A stretch of 64,000 bases of DNA from Bacteroidota bacterium (GCA_020056225.1 JAGVIE010000050.1:48366-112365); one strand, 5' to 3'. Shown: positions 45,904 to 54,473, counted from the stretch's first letter. The notes: a model not told the origin generated them from the letters alone. A program made the numbers and translations.

Positions 45904-47106
45904 CTAACGCCTGAAAGATTGTGCGAGAAACTGTTCGTTTTGTTTAGGTGCGGGATGGTGCTCGATGCCTGTATGCAGGATACCATCGAGTGTTGCTACT
46001 AGCAATTCATAATCGATAGGTATTTGAATGAATTCATCCACACCGAGTCGTTTACCGATGAGATGGGTAGTACGGTCAAGCGAAGGTGTCATAAAAATAA
46101 ACGGGATATGTTTCATATAACGTTTTGACCGTATGAATTCATACAACTCGAAGCCCATCTGGCCGGAGGGAAAGTTCATTTGAGAAATAATAATACCGGG
46201 GGTTACGATTTTTAACGATGCCAGCGCTTCGTCCAGCGTCCCTGCTGCAATTACTGCAAAAAAATTCGATCGTAGTTTACCGGTCATCTCCAGCAATAAC
46301 TCATCATTATCATCCATGATAAGGATATTTCCTTTGATTTTGTTTTTACGAAAATCACGAAGCAGCGACGATTCAATATATGAATGATCGATCCGTGAGA
46401 TATCGAAATTGTTTCTCAATGTGTCAATCGTCTCGGATGTAAACGCCGAGAGCCCGCCTGTATTCCAGATATTTTGCAGAGCATTTTTGTATAATTCGTT
46501 CTTTATCTCCCGTTCAAGTTCAAGCCGTTTTCCTTCGGATATTTTTAATTCGTTCTGTTTCCCTTTCAGTGTTTCCAGTTGCTCGCCAGAAGGTTTGCCG
46601 TTACGCCAGTATTCCCTCAGTGTTGAGCAGAATTTATATTCTCTCTCAGTTTCTGCCACTGTGGATCCATGCGTGTGTTGCAATTCGGTGAGCCGTTGTA
46701 ATAATGCTTTTGCATAAATGTTGTCGGGGTCGATTGCTAATGCCTTACTCGCCTGTTCAGATGCTTTCCTGAACGAGCCATCGTCCAAAAATTTCTGAGC
46801 AGAGCTGAGAAATGAATTAATCTGGTGTGATTTTCGCTTAATGAGAAGCTCTCTGTATTTCCTGATTTCATCGTATATATCAGTTTCCAAACCGACTCTT
46901 TGAGATAGTTGTTTAATGAGAAATTGGATGCGATCCTGGTAAGAGCGAGCCACGCTGTTATCAGGATGGAATGCAAATACTTTTTGCAGCAATTCATCCG
47001 CAGCAAGATACCTTCCGCCGCGAATATGTTTATCGGCTTGTTGTAGCAAATCATCGATCAGTGCTTTCTGCACGCTATCAAGCGAAGCTGTTCGAACATC
47101 TTCCAT
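45904..47106 (-). CDS. TPR-like protein with a degenerate (pseudo-) receiver domain
   Basis: This 400-residue cytoplasmic protein has two TPR-like helical pairs (about 15-55 and 100-140, as in GSFRKASEQASKALAIDPDN), a charged helical middle, and a C-terminal receiver-like domain (about 260-380). The acidic pair (ILIMDDNDE) and the Thr (IFMTPS) are kept. The phospho-acceptor position reads Gln309 (IIISQMNF in place of D), and the usual Lys-Pro reads Ile362-Pro (FIQIPID). It should not accept phosphate in the normal way. It is divergent from a HAMP kinase across a 220-bp gap containing an inverted repeat. A scaffold or constitutive-output role is inferred. Confidence 0.85.
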   Translation of the reverse strand: MEDVRTASLDSVQKALIDDLLQQADKHIRGGRYLAADELLQKVFAFHPDNSVARSYQDRIQFLIKQLSQRVGLETDIYDEIRKYRELLIKRKSHQINSFLSSAQKFLDDGSFRKASEQASKALAIDPDNIYAKALLQRLTELQHTHGSTVAETEREYKFCSTLREYWRNGKPSGEQLETLKGKQNELKISEGKRLELEREIKNELYKNALQNIWNTGGLSAFTSETIDTLRNNFDISRIDHSYIESSLLRDFRKNKIKGNILIMDDNDELLLEMTGKLRSNFFAVIAAGTLDEALASLKIVTPGIIISQMNFPSGQMGFELYEFIRSKRYMKHIPFIFMTPSLDRTTHLIGKRLGVDEFIQIPIDYELLVATLDGILHTGIEHHPAPKQNEQFLAQSFRR

Positions 47107-47187
47107 TTAAAACCTCTTCATAGTTGGATTGAATATAGAAAGGAAAAATATAAAATTCAACATAAATCAGTATGTTTTTTGACTCAT

Positions 47188-47207
47188 TTGTAATGTAGAG
47201 ATTACAA
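47188..47207. promoter_or_regulatory. Operator-like inverted repeat in the divergent region
   Basis: TTGTAAT (47188-47194) and ATTACAA (47201-47207) form a perfect 7-bp inverted repeat with a 6-bp spacer. It overlaps the candidate minus-strand promoter and lies 18 bp upstream of the plus-strand -35 box, a good place for a regulator of both genes. Confidence 0.45.
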
Positions 47208-47219
47208 GCCTTCCGACAA
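47192..47219 (-). promoter_or_regulatory. Candidate promoter of the pseudo-receiver gene
   Basis: On the minus strand: TTGTCG (47214-47219), 16-bp spacer, TACATT (47192-47197). The -10 box and spacer overlap the inverted repeat. An AGAGG site lies just upstream of the ATG at 47106. Confidence 0.45.
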
Positions 47220-47224
47220 AATAT

Positions 47225-47253
47225 TTGACTTTCTCAATTTTCTCGCCTATCTT
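47225..47253 (+). promoter_or_regulatory. Promoter of the HAMP kinase operon
   Basis: TTGACT (47225-47230), 17-bp spacer, TATCTT (47248-47253). It is similar in context (ATATTTGACTTT) to the promoter at 27221, and about 74 bp before the TTG start. Confidence 0.6.
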
Positions 47254-47326
47254 AAGACCGTTTATCGTACTAACGACTATATAATATTTCCGTAAAACTC
47301 GTTAATGTGACTATAAAGCTGACCTC

Positions 47327-48808
47327 TTGAATAAAGAATTGAAAATATTGAGTCCCAGGTTTCCCCTATTCACGAAAATACTCGGAGGATTCGGATTTAT
47401 TATTCTATTTATGGTCGTAGCCAGTTTAACGATCTTATTCCAGTTATTACCCGAAGATCAATCGGAGTTCCGTGTTCTACCCGTAATCCAATATCTTGAT
47501 AATGTTTTCGAATCAGAGGTACAGGCGACACGCCATTATTTTGAAACAAAAAACGAAATTGACGGTCAGAAATTAATACTCACATCGAAGCTATTCAATA
47601 AAGCCGCTGATTCATTATTAGCCGTCAGCCAATCTCCCGCAATTCAAGAAATCGTGAACAATTCCGTTATATCGCATCGTAAATATGAAAACTTCATCCA
47701 GCGTGAAAAAATTAATATAGAAAATAATCATGCTTACAATGCTCTCACGGCGCTGCAAATAAAACAACCATTGATCGATTCAGTCAAGATGCAGATCGGT
47801 ATCCTCAATCAGACATATCTGCCTCTCTTGAATAACGCTTTGAAAAAATACAATCAGAAAATGTCCATCGCTGTAACAACAGGAAGTATAATCCTGTTTC
47901 TAGCGCTTGCCATAGGAAGTGTATTCGCTTTTTTGCTTGCCAGAGCTTTGACGAAGCCGATACAGGCATTACAAGCTGGTACGCAGAGGGTCGGTGAAGG
48001 AAGTTACGAAACGGTTGTAGTAAGTTCGAACGATGAGATTGCAGATCTCACGCGCGCGTTCAATATGATGAGCGATAAGTTGAAACAACTCGATGAAATG
48101 CGAATGGAGATGATGTCTGAGATCTCACACGAGATGAGAACGCCGTTGCAGGTTATTAAGGCTGGTTGTTATTCCATCATTCATGCTAAAGATGGTCCTC
48201 AGTTGACTCAAAGACAGCGTGATGCAGTGGGAATGATTCATCAAGCAACGAACCGGATCAATAGTTTCGTTAATTCATTTCTGGATATTGCGAAAATGGA
48301 AGCAGGCTTGATGAAATTTAATTTTGAAAAAATTAATATAGTCGACCTGTTGACACCATTAATTCAGGAAGCGCAGCTCATCGCACAGACACGCCAGATA
48401 AATCTAATATTCAATGCAGTCGAAGTTCCGCAATTTATGATCGACAAAGAAAGAATGAGCCAGGCATTCAGCAACCTGCTTTCTAACGCGCTGAAATATA
48501 CTCCCGATAGCGGATCGATTATAGTCAACATTACAGAGACCGATAGGACAGTGGCGAGTAAAACAGGTAAGGGTGCAATTAAGATCGAGGTTCAGGATAC
48601 AGGTGTCGGAATACCAGAGGCAGATCTGGGTAAATTGTTCAATAAATTTTATCAGGCGAAGAATGTGCCTCTAGTAAATGAAAAAGGTTCAGGTTTGGGA
48701 TTGGCTTTAGTGAAACATGTGACGGAAGCCCACGGCGGAAAGGTAAGTGTAAAAAGTCAGGTCGGTCTTGGTTCATTGTTTACAATTATTTTGCCGATTA
48801 ATGAGTGA
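47327..48808 (+). CDS. Membrane sensor histidine kinase with HAMP domain
   Basis: This 493-residue kinase starts at TTG 47327. The first membrane segment (about 17-40) and second (about 183-208) frame a helical periplasmic sensor of about 140 residues. HAMP follows at about 208-260 (ARALTKPIQALQAGTQRVGEGSYE). The HisKA domain has His268 in ISHEMRTPLQ. The ATPase domain has NLLSNALKYTP, VQDTGVGIPEADL and GSGLGLALVKHV. All kinase motifs are intact. No response regulator adjoins it; the divergent neighbour has only a degenerate receiver. The next gene overlaps its end by 8 bp. Confidence 0.93.
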   Translation: MNKELKILSPRFPLFTKILGGFGFIILFMVVASLTILFQLLPEDQSEFRVLPVIQYLDNVFESEVQATRHYFETKNEIDGQKLILTSKLFNKAADSLLAVSQSPAIQEIVNNSVISHRKYENFIQREKINIENNHAYNALTALQIKQPLIDSVKMQIGILNQTYLPLLNNALKKYNQKMSIAVTTGSIILFLALAIGSVFAFLLARALTKPIQALQAGTQRVGEGSYETVVVSSNDEIADLTRAFNMMSDKLKQLDEMRMEMMSEISHEMRTPLQVIKAGCYSIIHAKDGPQLTQRQRDAVGMIHQATNRINSFVNSFLDIAKMEAGLMKFNFEKINIVDLLTPLIQEAQLIAQTRQINLIFNAVEVPQFMIDKERMSQAFSNLLSNALKYTPDSGSIIVNITETDRTVASKTGKGAIKIEVQDTGVGIPEADLGKLFNKFYQAKNVPLVNEKGSGLGLALVKHVTEAHGGKVSVKSQVGLGSLFTIILPINE

Positions 48809-49250
48809 GATTGAGAATAAAAACACCAGGATGGATATCGAGGCATACCTCGATGCTGTGGAAGAGTATGCTCAAAAGAAATTTATGTATCGTTCAGCGC
48901 TTAATGATATTATTAGGCAGTCTCAAAATAAAAGTATGGAAAAGGAATTTGAAGACTTGATATTTTTGGGCAAATTCATCTCAAGCGCGCATTCAATCCT
49001 TAAGCGAGCCGGCGGCGATAGCAGTGATACCATCAAACTGGCGGCTGAATTTCAAAAGAGTCTTGAAAAATCGGTTGAATTGTTGAAGCGAATCATAGAA
49101 GGTGCCCCGGACAACATTCAAAGGAACTTCGAGAGTGATTTTCTTGCGCCGTCCCATCACAACCTGCACAAAATACTGGAATTGATGAACGAGCTTAGCC
49201 GGATAAAAAATTATTCTCTGGATATAAAAAATAGTTCGAAAACTTTTTAA
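48801..49250 (+). CDS. Small all-helical protein of unknown function
   Basis: Function is not recognised. The 149-residue protein starts at ATG 48801, inside the last codons of the kinase gene, so translation is probably coupled. It is predicted to be entirely helical and cytoplasmic, with charged amphipathic stretches such as DIEAYLDAVEEYAQKKF and LEKSVELLKRIIEG. It has no Cys-rich or catalytic motif. Coupling suggests a partner of the kinase, perhaps a phosphotransfer or accessory helical bundle, but an HPt motif (H-x-x-K-G) is absent. His154-like candidates are not evident; the HH pair in APSHHNLHKILEL is the only histidine cluster. Confidence 0.7.
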   Translation: MSEIENKNTRMDIEAYLDAVEEYAQKKFMYRSALNDIIRQSQNKSMEKEFEDLIFLGKFISSAHSILKRAGGDSSDTIKLAAEFQKSLEKSVELLKRIIEGAPDNIQRNFESDFLAPSHHNLHKILELMNELSRIKNYSLDIKNSSKTF

Positions 49251-49251
49251 T

Positions 49252-49785
49252 ATGGAAACAAAAATTTCGAAAATATCATCGGTTATTCTGATTACCGCCG
49301 CCATCGTCTGGCTTGGCGGACTTAACATACGCGCGATGGTTGGATTTGATATGCTGCAGATGGGTACGTTGGACTTCAAACCAAATATTCATCCGTATGT
49401 TGAACGCACGGTTTTTAGTCTGGTTGCGCAAAGTTCCATCGTTATCGATATCGCTTATGGTATAGTATGGCTGGTGGGAATTCTCTGGCTTAAAACGACG
49501 AAGCTATCGGTGCGCAAAAACGGCTGGCTGATGATGAGCGCGATTTTATTTTATATGTTCACGCCAGTAGAAATTTATACAATTATTCTCGATTTAAAAA
49601 TGTGGTACCTCGATTTTCTTGGTTCGAATGATCTCGTTGAATTCCGCAAACTATTTATTCATCGATTAGGCGCGCTTTCCGGCGTTCCGATGATAGCGAT
49701 TCTTTCTTACTATACGATTATCGTTCTTGCAATATTCCGGCCCCTTCAATATAATCTTACTTCCGAAAAACCTGATGATAAATAA
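49252..49785 (+). CDS. Four-segment membrane protein of unknown function
   Basis: Function is not recognised. The 177-residue protein starts 1 bp after the previous stop. It has about four hydrophobic segments (residues ~8-30, 62-82, 90-110 and 145-165), with an acidic loop around YLDFLGSNDLVEF. No catalytic motif is visible. The following glycosyltransferase start lies within its last codons, so the kinase, helical protein, membrane protein and GT39 form one coupled unit. Confidence 0.7.
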   Translation: METKISKISSVILITAAIVWLGGLNIRAMVGFDMLQMGTLDFKPNIHPYVERTVFSLVAQSSIVIDIAYGIVWLVGILWLKTTKLSVRKNGWLMMSAILFYMFTPVEIYTIILDLKMWYLDFLGSNDLVEFRKLFIHRLGALSGVPMIAILSYYTIIVLAIFRPLQYNLTSEKPDDK

Positions 49786-52285
49786 ATCCTTTTTTAGAGA
49801 ACATGCGGGTATAATCATTATCTGTATCGTGTTCTTGACTGCCGGATTCCTGCGCCTGAACGATCTTTCAATTCTTAATCCCGACAGCAGTAGATATTTG
49901 ATTTGGGGAAATTCAATCGCACACGGAAACGGATTTGTAGACGACACACAACCCGAACCCGAAAGATTCGTAATTCAGGCACCGCTTTATCCTATTATGA
50001 TCGCACCCGTTGAATTTATCTTTCCGTTATCGCAATTCGCGGTTAAGATTTGGACCCTTCTCTGGGGATGTGTGTTGGTCATTTTATTCTATCTTTGGTT
50101 GAATAAAATTTTAGGAAAAATTTCTGCCATAGTCGGTACAATTATTCTGGCAAGCAACCCACTGTTGCTTATCTATTCAACCGAAGTGCTCTCGGATGCG
50201 CCTTTTATAGCTTTGGTGCTTCTTGTTTTTTTAGTTTCCGAAAAATATTCATCATCGGATGTCAATACGCCTCTAAAAGTTTTCACTCTCATCGCTTCGG
50301 TGACAGGTGTAGTAATGCTGCGCGAAGCGGGCATAGCATTGGTTATGGCAGTTCTCGTGTTTTATTTTTACGTGAAACAACGGAAGACCGCGTCGCTTAT
50401 CGCTTTATCCGCTTTAATTTTCTGGAGTGTCTGGTATCTGCGTAATAATGTTTGGTTAGGACCGTTACCGCCTCACATGCAGGGGGGCAACATGAACCTG
50501 ATTACACAGCATTTTTTCACACCGCCTGACGCGCCCCTACTGAATGAGTTAGCAATACGTTTGTGGGAAAAAACTAATGAATATTTTTTCCAGTTCTCAG
50601 GGATGTTGATCTATCCGCTATTCATGTCTCAGCAATTCAGGCTGAATATCGATCCATCAGCGTTTCATCAATCGGCAACTGTCTTGTTCAGAACATTCGG
50701 AAAATTTGCAGTACTTGCACTGACGATTCCGCTGATACTTTTCGGAATCTATCTCGACGTTCAAAAATCAAGAACATCTGTATTAAGACTTCTTTTCGGA
50801 GCCTTCTATTTAGGTCTGATTTTCTTTTATCCGGCACACGATGTAAGATTTCTGCTTCCTGTACTGCCATTGATTATCTTTTACTGCATCCTTTCAATCA
50901 AATGGTTAGCCGGGAAGATGAAGCTCGCCGGGGAAAACAGTTCACCAAAATTCATGATTATAGCTGTCTTGATTTTCATGCTGCCGAATCTGAGCGGTAT
51001 TTATGAGATTCTAAAAATAAATCTTGCGTATCGCAATTCACCTGTAAAATTCTTCGAGCACGTACGGAAGCTTCCAACATACCCGTTGATGTTCACACAA
51101 CCATGGTCGTTGATGGGTAAATGGATCTGTGAAAATCTGCCCGATACAGCCGTGCTCGCGAGTCCGCAAAAAGAACTTTCAACTGTAGTGGGAAATCGCA
51201 AAGTACTGGAATTAGATCAAACCGCTGTACTGCCGACTTTTGAAACCTTATTGCGTGATAATCACGTCGACTATGTTCTGACAACAATCCGTAGAGAAGA
51301 TTTTAAGATTTTTGAATTCTTCATGATGGAATCCAGGAGAATCACGTTTGAGCCGGTATACAGCGTAGCAAACCTGCATCTCATGAAAGTAAGATCGAAA
51401 TTACGAGAGCACTTGCCGCCGGATACATCCGCAATGGTTCAGATTGATACGGTCAGCGCCACTCAACTCTTGCGCCGGGGGCGGATGGAATTAATGGATG
51501 AACATTATGCCGACGCATCACGATTGTTTAAAAAAGCATTGGCAATCGATTCAACGCTTCCGGAGATATATTACCAGACTATAGTTGCATATGCGATGAT
51601 GGGCGACTCGGTGACTGCCGGAAAATATTATGAAAAACTTTTTACGCTTCCGCAATCATTGGGTTATGTTGGGAATGCGCGCATGCAGATTCAAGCAATG
51701 AGATTGCTGGCGAAAGCTCAAACCGAAACATTCCAGCCGGGCAGGGCTGTCGGAGCTTATAATGTCGCCTCACTTTATTGGAAGATCGGATATTATAAAC
51801 GCGCCGCAAGTATAATGGACTTAAACTTCGGTTTGTCTGATAGTACGTATCTAATGGGTTTCCTCTGGGGATTACATTTTAATTTGCAGAACGGCGACAC
51901 GGTCAAAGCTAAACAGTATCTATCCATCCTGCTAAAATTGGATTCATCCAACGCTGTAGTTAAGGCTTTCAAAAATATTTTTGTTATGGGAGATTCACTT
52001 CAATCAGCACAATCTCCTGCAGATCGGAGCAGTCTTCATCGGACAATAGGTGTGCAATACAAATTGATCGAGTTGAATGAGGAAGCGATAGATGAAGCTG
52101 AGAAAGCCTTAAGAGACGACCCGAAGAATCTTAATGCTTATATTCTGATGGCTCAGATGTTCGAACGGAAGTCAAACCTTCGGATGTCAAATCGAATCTA
52201 CAATCAAGCGTTATTTGTAGATCCGGGGAATATATTTATTAGAGCTAAATTAGATTCCGTACAGAGTGAGCTTTCAAAACGATGA
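49775..52285 (+). CDS. GT39-like membrane glycosyltransferase with C-terminal TPR domain
   Basis: This 836-residue protein has an N-terminal polytopic region with about ten membrane segments (to ~residue 420). It matches ArnT/PMT-type GT-C enzymes, which use polyprenyl-phosphate sugars, with the early acidic loop NPDSSRYLIWGNSIAHGNG. The C-terminal 300 residues contain TPR-like repeats (for example ADASRLFKKALAIDSTLPEIYY and AEKALRDDPKNLNAYILMAQM). The likely start is the ATG at 49775, which overlaps the preceding stop by 11 bp; upstream TTG 49727 gives a non-hydrophobic extension. It may glycosylate lipids or proteins outside the membrane; acceptor unknown. Confidence 0.82.
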   Translation: MINKSFFREHAGIIIICIVFLTAGFLRLNDLSILNPDSSRYLIWGNSIAHGNGFVDDTQPEPERFVIQAPLYPIMIAPVEFIFPLSQFAVKIWTLLWGCVLVILFYLWLNKILGKISAIVGTIILASNPLLLIYSTEVLSDAPFIALVLLVFLVSEKYSSSDVNTPLKVFTLIASVTGVVMLREAGIALVMAVLVFYFYVKQRKTASLIALSALIFWSVWYLRNNVWLGPLPPHMQGGNMNLITQHFFTPPDAPLLNELAIRLWEKTNEYFFQFSGMLIYPLFMSQQFRLNIDPSAFHQSATVLFRTFGKFAVLALTIPLILFGIYLDVQKSRTSVLRLLFGAFYLGLIFFYPAHDVRFLLPVLPLIIFYCILSIKWLAGKMKLAGENSSPKFMIIAVLIFMLPNLSGIYEILKINLAYRNSPVKFFEHVRKLPTYPLMFTQPWSLMGKWICENLPDTAVLASPQKELSTVVGNRKVLELDQTAVLPTFETLLRDNHVDYVLTTIRREDFKIFEFFMMESRRITFEPVYSVANLHLMKVRSKLREHLPPDTSAMVQIDTVSATQLLRRGRMELMDEHYADASRLFKKALAIDSTLPEIYYQTIVAYAMMGDSVTAGKYYEKLFTLPQSLGYVGNARMQIQAMRLLAKAQTETFQPGRAVGAYNVASLYWKIGYYKRAASIMDLNFGLSDSTYLMGFLWGLHFNLQNGDTVKAKQYLSILLKLDSSNAVVKAFKNIFVMGDSLQSAQSPADRSSLHRTIGVQYKLIELNEEAIDEAEKALRDDPKNLNAYILMAQMFERKSNLRMSNRIYNQALFVDPGNIFIRAKLDSVQSELSKR

Positions 52286-52319
52286 AGAAGTTTGATTTTC
52301 TCCCCGGAAATCGTTATTC

Positions 52320-52347
52320 TTGATCAGATATTGAAAAGGAATAAAAT
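52320..52347 (+). promoter_or_regulatory. Candidate promoter of the 52375 gene-HAD-acpS unit
   Basis: TTGATC (52320-52325), 16-bp spacer, TAAAAT (52342-52347), 27 bp before the ATG at 52375. Confidence 0.45.
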
Positions 52348-52374
52348 AGTTTTTCTACATTTATCGAAACGTGA

Positions 52375-52653
52375 ATGAATTACGCTTCACTTGTCAGCGA
52401 ACTCGAAGAGCTTGCACGCCAGTTGGACCTCACTATCCGTTATGAAAAAGGTGATTTTGAAGGAGGCTATTGCATCCTTAAAGATCAGAAAGTTTTAGTG
52501 ATCAATAAACGGTTGCTCGATTCACGAAAAGCGTCTGCTCTGGCAGTTGCGTTATACGATTTCGGGATCGAAACAATGTACATTAAACCCAACCTACGCG
52601 CATTCATTGAAGATGAAATCGCGAAGATAGCAAAGGCGAATAAGACACAATGA
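52375..52653 (+). CDS. Small conserved-looking protein of unknown function
   Basis: Function is not recognised. The 92-residue protein has an amphipathic N-terminal helix (SLVSELEELARQLDLTIRYE), a beta hairpin (GGYCILKDQKVLVINKRL), then helices ending in IEDEIAKIAKAN. There is no signal or membrane segment. It overlaps the HAD gene by ATGA, so translation is coupled, and acpS follows. The constrained operon position argues that it is real. Confidence 0.75.
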   Translation: MNYASLVSELEELARQLDLTIRYEKGDFEGGYCILKDQKVLVINKRLLDSRKASALAVALYDFGIETMYIKPNLRAFIEDEIAKIAKANKTQ

Positions 52654-53351
52654 TCCGGGCAGTAATATTCGATCTGGACAATACTCTCGTCGATTTCATG
52701 GCGATGAAACGTCAAGCTATAGACGCTGCAATTCATGCAATGATCGATGCCGGATTGAACTTCTCTCCAGATGATATCAAGTCGCGCATAGACGCTATCT
52801 ACAAAGAACGGGGAATTGAATTCCAGAATGTCTTCGATCAGCTTCTCTACGATGTGTTCAATAAGGTCGATTATAAAATTCTTTCAGCCGGAATTATTTC
52901 TTACCGTCGGGCGCGTGAAGCGGCGCTTGTTCCATACCCGCATGTTTATTTAACGTTGATGGAACTTTTAAAACGTGGATTGAAGCTTGCAGTTGTTTCA
53001 GATGCGCCCGCGCGCGAGGCATGGCTGCGGTTGTGCTATCTGAATTTTCATCATATATTTCATGCTGTAGTTACATTCGATGATACCGGCGAGCGCAAAC
53101 CAAATCCGGGTCCATTCCGTAAAGCACTGGAACTTCTAGCTGTTCGCCCAGAAAACGCTCTTATGGTTGGTGATTGGGCGGAACGCGATATGATAGGCGC
53201 CGGAAACATCGGAATGAAAACCGTATTTGCCCGGTATGGTGATACATTCGGAACAATAGAAACACATGCCGACTATGAAGTGAACGATATTAAAGAGTTA
53301 ATTAAGATTATTGAACAAGAAAACGGTATAGGATCAGCCTCGAATGATTAA
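52650..53351 (+). CDS. HAD-superfamily phosphatase
   Basis: This 233-residue HAD hydrolase has all four motifs: the nucleophile FDLDNTLVDF (Asp8 and Asp10), the Ser/Thr region VVSDAP, the Lys in GERKPNPGPF, and VGDWAERDMIGA. A helical cap lies at about 20-90. These suggest a small-molecule phosphatase of the beta-phosphoglucomutase/nucleotidase type. It overlaps both neighbours by a few bases (4 bp upstream, 8 bp with acpS). Substrate is unknown. Confidence 0.9.
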   Translation: MIRAVIFDLDNTLVDFMAMKRQAIDAAIHAMIDAGLNFSPDDIKSRIDAIYKERGIEFQNVFDQLLYDVFNKVDYKILSAGIISYRRAREAALVPYPHVYLTLMELLKRGLKLAVVSDAPAREAWLRLCYLNFHHIFHAVVTFDDTGERKPNPGPFRKALELLAVRPENALMVGDWAERDMIGAGNIGMKTVFARYGDTFGTIETHADYEVNDIKELIKIIEQENGIGSASND

Positions 53352-53715
53352 AGGTATTGGGGTAGATGTTGTAGAAATTTCGCGCTTTCAGCAAGCGATC
53401 GATAATTGGGGAGATATATTTCTACATAAAGTTTTTACCGAAAGGGAATTTGCATATTCACAATCGAAGAAAAATCAGGCTCAGCATTTCGCGGCACGGT
53501 TCGCCGTGAAAGAAGCTATGTCAAAAGCAATTTCCACGGGCTGGAGTGGCGGGTTCAGATGGAAAGATGTGGAGGTTGAAAATGATGCGGCGGGGAAACC
53601 TTCCGTAATTCTGGATGGAAATATCAAGAAAATATTAGCGGGAAAAAGAATTCACATATCAATCTCACATTCTGAGAATGTTGTTATCGCATTCGCCGTC
53701 ATTGAAGAAGAATGA
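53344..53715 (+). CDS. acpS: Holo-[acyl-carrier-protein] synthase AcpS
   Basis: AcpS transfers the 4'-phosphopantetheine arm of CoA to apo-ACP, activating fatty acid and lipid A synthesis. The 123-residue protein has IGVDVVEISRF with the Mg-binding Asp, VFTEREFAYS, ARFAVKEAMSKAI with the Glu-Lys site, FRWKDVEV and HISISHSENVVIAFAV. Its start overlaps the HAD gene by 8 bp. Confidence 0.96.
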   Translation: MIKGIGVDVVEISRFQQAIDNWGDIFLHKVFTEREFAYSQSKKNQAQHFAARFAVKEAMSKAISTGWSGGFRWKDVEVENDAAGKPSVILDGNIKKILAGKRIHISISHSENVVIAFAVIEEE

Positions 53716-53730
53716 CCGATATCAGTACGG

Positions 53731-53759
53731 TTGAATTTCGCAAATAATTTCCGTATGTT
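53731..53759 (+). promoter_or_regulatory. Candidate promoter of the MerR gene
   Basis: TTGAAT (53731-53736), 17-bp spacer, TATGTT (53754-53759), 43 bp before the ATG at 53803. The spacing is normal, not the 19-20 bp of MerR-activated promoters. Confidence 0.5.
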
Positions 53760-53802
53760 TATATCATAAATCATCAAGAAACACTCTGAAGCGAGGAGTA
53801 AA

Positions 53803-54213
53803 ATGAAGCAGCTTGGCATCAAAAAATTATATTATTCGATCAGTGAAGTCAGTAAAATAACCGATCTCGAACAGTATGTGCTTCGATATTGGGAATCGGA
53901 ATTTGAACAGCTTAATCCGTCAAAAAACCGGGCTGGTAATCGTATTTATACGAACCGTGATATTAAGATGATTCTGTTCATTCGTAAATTGCTCCGCGAA
54001 GAGAGATATACTATCGAAGGCGCCAAGCAAGTTTTAGCGTCATATTTACCAGATACGGAAACCGGAGAGCAGTTAGAACTGATCTCTGAAACCCAACAAA
54101 CCGCCGGAGTTCAGTCATCGGCGGAAGGTGCCAAGGTGCCGGAAAATAGAATGCGAAACGATTTGGTTGAGATAAAAATGTTTCTTGAAGAATTGTTAGT
54201 TAAACTGACATAA
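53803..54213 (+). CDS. MerR-family transcriptional regulator
   Basis: This 136-residue DNA-binding protein has an N-terminal winged helix of MerR type: YYSISEVSKITDLEQYVLRYWESEF, then NRIYTNRDIKMILFIRKLL and YTIEGAKQVL. A C-terminal charged helix for dimerisation follows a linker. Metal- or drug-binding cysteines are absent, so the effector is not a thiol-bound metal. GAGGAG precedes the ATG. The form is common near tRNA genes in the phylum; target genes are unknown. Confidence 0.88.
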   Translation: MKQLGIKKLYYSISEVSKITDLEQYVLRYWESEFEQLNPSKNRAGNRIYTNRDIKMILFIRKLLREERYTIEGAKQVLASYLPDTETGEQLELISETQQTAGVQSSAEGAKVPENRMRNDLVEIKMFLEELLVKLT

Positions 54214-54247
54214 GTTAAAGAAGATCAATTCTAATTCAAATTGAGAA

Positions 54248-54264
54248 TCCCGCCGAAGGCGGGA
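54248..54264. repeat. GC-rich palindromic hairpin (REP-like)
   Basis: TCCCGCC (54248-54254) pairs perfectly with GGCGGGA (54258-54264) around a GAA loop. No T-run follows. A short GC-rich hairpin in an AT-rich gap resembles a dispersed REP-type palindrome or a stem at the end of the MerR transcript. Confidence 0.5.
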
Positions 54265-54298
54265 CATAACGAGCGATCTTTTAAATATTAAGTTTATT

Positions 54299-54373
54299 CG
54301 GAACGTGGCGCAGCCCGGCTAGCGCACTTGCTTGGGGTGCAAGGGGTCGCGGGTTCAAATCCCGCCGTTCCGA
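54299..54373 (+). tRNA. tRNA-Pro (GGG anticodon)
   Basis: A complete cloverleaf is visible. The acceptor stem is CGGAACG (54299-54305) with CGTTCCG (54366-54372), and the discriminator is A54373. The anticodon stem CTTGC/GCAAG encloses the loop TTGGGGT, giving anticodon GGG. The T arm is GCGGG-TTCAAAT-CCCGC. CCA is not encoded and must be added. Proline identity comes from the anticodon and the A discriminator. Confidence 0.95.
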
Positions 54374-54380
54374 CAAAATA

Positions 54381-54404
54381 AGCCGTGTGGTGAACACGGC
54401 TTTT
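54381..54404 (+). terminator. Terminator after tRNA-Pro
   Basis: AGCCGTGT (54381-54388) pairs with ACACGGCT (54394-54401), a perfect 8-bp stem with a GGTGA loop. A short T-run follows, so it is a moderate terminator. Confidence 0.7.
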
Positions 54405-54473
54405 GCATTTTATAGATACTCGATACCGAAAGCCGTACTAAGATTATCTGAATAACTTCTTGCCATTTAAGAA

